Assembly: GCF_013394085.1 (NCBI RefSeq)
Contig: NZ_CP040910.1
Span: 767,509 to 813,543, forward strand
DNA from: Limosilactobacillus fermentum
GTDB lineage: Bacteria > Bacillota > Bacilli > Lactobacillales > Lactobacillaceae
Length of the DNA stretch: 46,035 nt
Direction of reading: 5' to 3'
Within the stretch, counting starts at the first letter, position 1, and every line of letters starts with the position of its first letter. Of this stretch, positions 44,755-46,035 are shown one piece after another. The notes beneath the pieces are model-generated. The model did no database searches, was not told where the DNA came from, and was given only the letters and a program-made list of their open reading frames with translations. The position numbers and the translations under genes are program-made.

Positions 44755-45903
44755 ATATTTATTCAACTTATCTATACTTGGTAAATCTTTTTCATCTATA
44801 CACTGAATTTTAGGAGTATCAATACCTATGTAATCACTAATCTCATTCACTAAATGCTCTAAATTATAATCCGGAAGTACTTCTATTAACTTTACATTAT
44901 TAAATTTTGAAATACGCCTTTTTCTTTCATCTCTTTCTTTGTTAGATTCAAGGCTGGTTTTCCCTCCAAAATAACTAACTGGCTTAAAATGTTGAATACC
45001 TTGATACTCACAAGCTATTTTATATTTTGGAAAATAGACATCATAATGTTGCCTTCTTAAAAATTTTGGACGTGCGTGTTGCTCTACTTCTAAAAAGTAG
45101 AAAGTTTTTTTCAATTCTTCATAAAGTTTTGATTCATGAATCCATCCTTGCCCAATTTCAGGTAAATTGTTATTTTTTCTCCATTCATTTTCTTAATCTT
45201 TAATAAATTTTTGTACTTTTTGTCTATTAGCCTTAAAAAAATAACCTTTTACTCTATCGGATTGTACTATGTCATCATCTTGAATAGTATCTGTTGTTGG
45301 AATAGTGTGAATAGTTTCTGTTACATTTGAAAATTCAGCAATAAAGTTTTGATGAAATTTTTGAAAGTGCTTATCTAGTTTTTGCTCAATAAACTGCCTT
45401 ATTTCATCCTCAAATGTTTGTCCGAATAAGGAAAGCTTTGATTTAATGGGAAAGATATCTGCAAAATATTTAGTAGGAACGTACTCTTTCTCATTCTTGT
45501 ATAAAAGAGTCCCTAAATCATTTAAAGTCTTCCTATCATTACAAATGTGATCTAGGTAATAGTTAAGCCACTTATTTCCGATATCCTCACTCTCAATAAC
45601 TTTTGACATAAGCATCATCCAATTAGTTGCATAATAATTTAGTTTAGGAAAATCTTCCCCATACATATTTAAAAATTTTCGATAGCTTAAAGATACTTTT
45701 TTTAACTCAGTCTTTGTGCCTTTTGTCAAGAATTGATCATTAAGTTGATAACAAAAATAGAATAAGTATGAACTTCTCTTATCATCTAATCTAATCTTGT
45801 TACCTTTTTTCCAATTTTCTTTAAGATATTGGTAAGCCTTTTTGCACGCATCACTATGATTTTTTAATTCAGGAAAATATACCGACCATTCTGGAATATC
45901 CAT
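44755..45903 (-). pseudogene. Nuclease-like gene with in-frame stop, 3' end cut by IS30
   Basis: The start is the ATG at 45903 with a GGGGGGAG Shine-Dalgarno. The first 236 codons (helical, AT-rich, no family recognised) end in KFIKD and a TAA at 45193-45195. The same frame continues with ENEWRKNNNLPEIGQGWIHE, a segment that normally joins such proteins. A PD-(D/E)XK-type nuclease domain follows: YDVYFPKYKIACEYQGIQHF and VSYFGGKTS, with Asp, Glu and Gln as likely catalytic residues. The end is cut by IS30 at 44754. It is therefore one gene broken twice. Function may have been restriction or DNA repair; not certain. Confidence 0.65.
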
Positions 45904-46035
45904 AATAATTCTCCCCCCAAGAAAGTTTCTTACCAATCACTATAGTAAACTGACAATATAAAATCCATAATAATCAATGATTAAATCGTTTCGACATAAA
46001 TATTCCTGTCACACACAAAAAATCCCTGCCTCGAT
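45904..46035. other. AT-rich upstream region at the window edge
   Basis: No gene is seen. It is the upstream region of the broken nuclease gene; -10-like TATATT and TATAGT occur on the minus strand without good -35 partners. The extreme end (CACACAAAAAATCCCTGCC) could be the end of another element, but this cannot be decided within the window. Confidence 0.3.

Noticed and set aside
45990-46035. Terminal inverted repeat of another insertion sequence at the right edge
   Set aside because: Only one end would be in the window and no transposase or matching repeat is visible.

Overview
The window looks like a piece of a Lactobacillaceae chromosome, most probably Limosilactobacillus fermentum or a close relative. 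This is inferred from the moderately GC-rich codon use of the housekeeping genes, a mevalonate pathway gene (mvaS), the Firmicute gene order rpsB-tsf-pyrH-frr-uppS-cdsA-rseP-proS-polC and rimP-nusA-rnpM-ylxQ-infB-rbfA-truB-ribF, and lactobacillus-type intergenic signals. No rRNA, tRNA or CRISPR array was seen.

Layout. (1) 1-2570: two small DinJ/RelB-like antitoxin ORFs on the minus strand, then a serine dehydratase operon (sdaAB-sdaAA) that ends in a MIP18/DUF59-type Fe-S assembly gene. (2) 2751-3815: an intact IS30-family element. (3) 3816-8321: an AT-rich prophage remnant holding only the lysogeny-control end. It has a structured RNA, a SHOCT-domain protein, a voltage-sensor K+ channel, an ImmA-like Zn-peptidase, a two-TM membrane protein, a LexA-type CI repressor, a Cro-like protein and the start of a Rha-type antirepressor. 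The Rha gene is fused at about 8316-8324 to the remains of lutA, so one rearrangement removed the rest of the phage and most of the lactate-utilisation locus. (4) 8964-13667: mvaS, a 119-bp tandem repeat, lexA with two LexA boxes facing ynzC, yneF, plsC, a tRNA1(Val)-type methyltransferase and a GIY-YIG protein. (5) 13676-26171: translation, envelope and replication genes from rpsB to polC. (6) 26294-34865: a divergent arginine/carbamoyl-phosphate island (argCJBD against carAB) placed between polC and rimP, with argJ broken by an in-frame TGA. (7) 34912-42059: the rimP-nusA-infB cluster and truB-ribF. (8) 42174-43562: an MFS drug exporter. (9) 43689-44754: a second, inverted, frameshifted copy of the IS30 element, inserted into an AT-rich nuclease-like gene that also carries an in-frame TAA.

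How it works together. Most of the window is core metabolism and information processing with well-formed promoters and terminators. The accessory signal lies at the two IS30 copies, in the decayed prophage and in the arginine island. Regulation visible in the sequence includes LexA boxes at lexA/ynzC and a similar box before polC, repeated CI/Cro operators (GTTCG-N6-CGAAC), ArgR-like boxes between argC and carA, an rpsB leader and a hairpin with a U-tract in the rimP-nusA leader.
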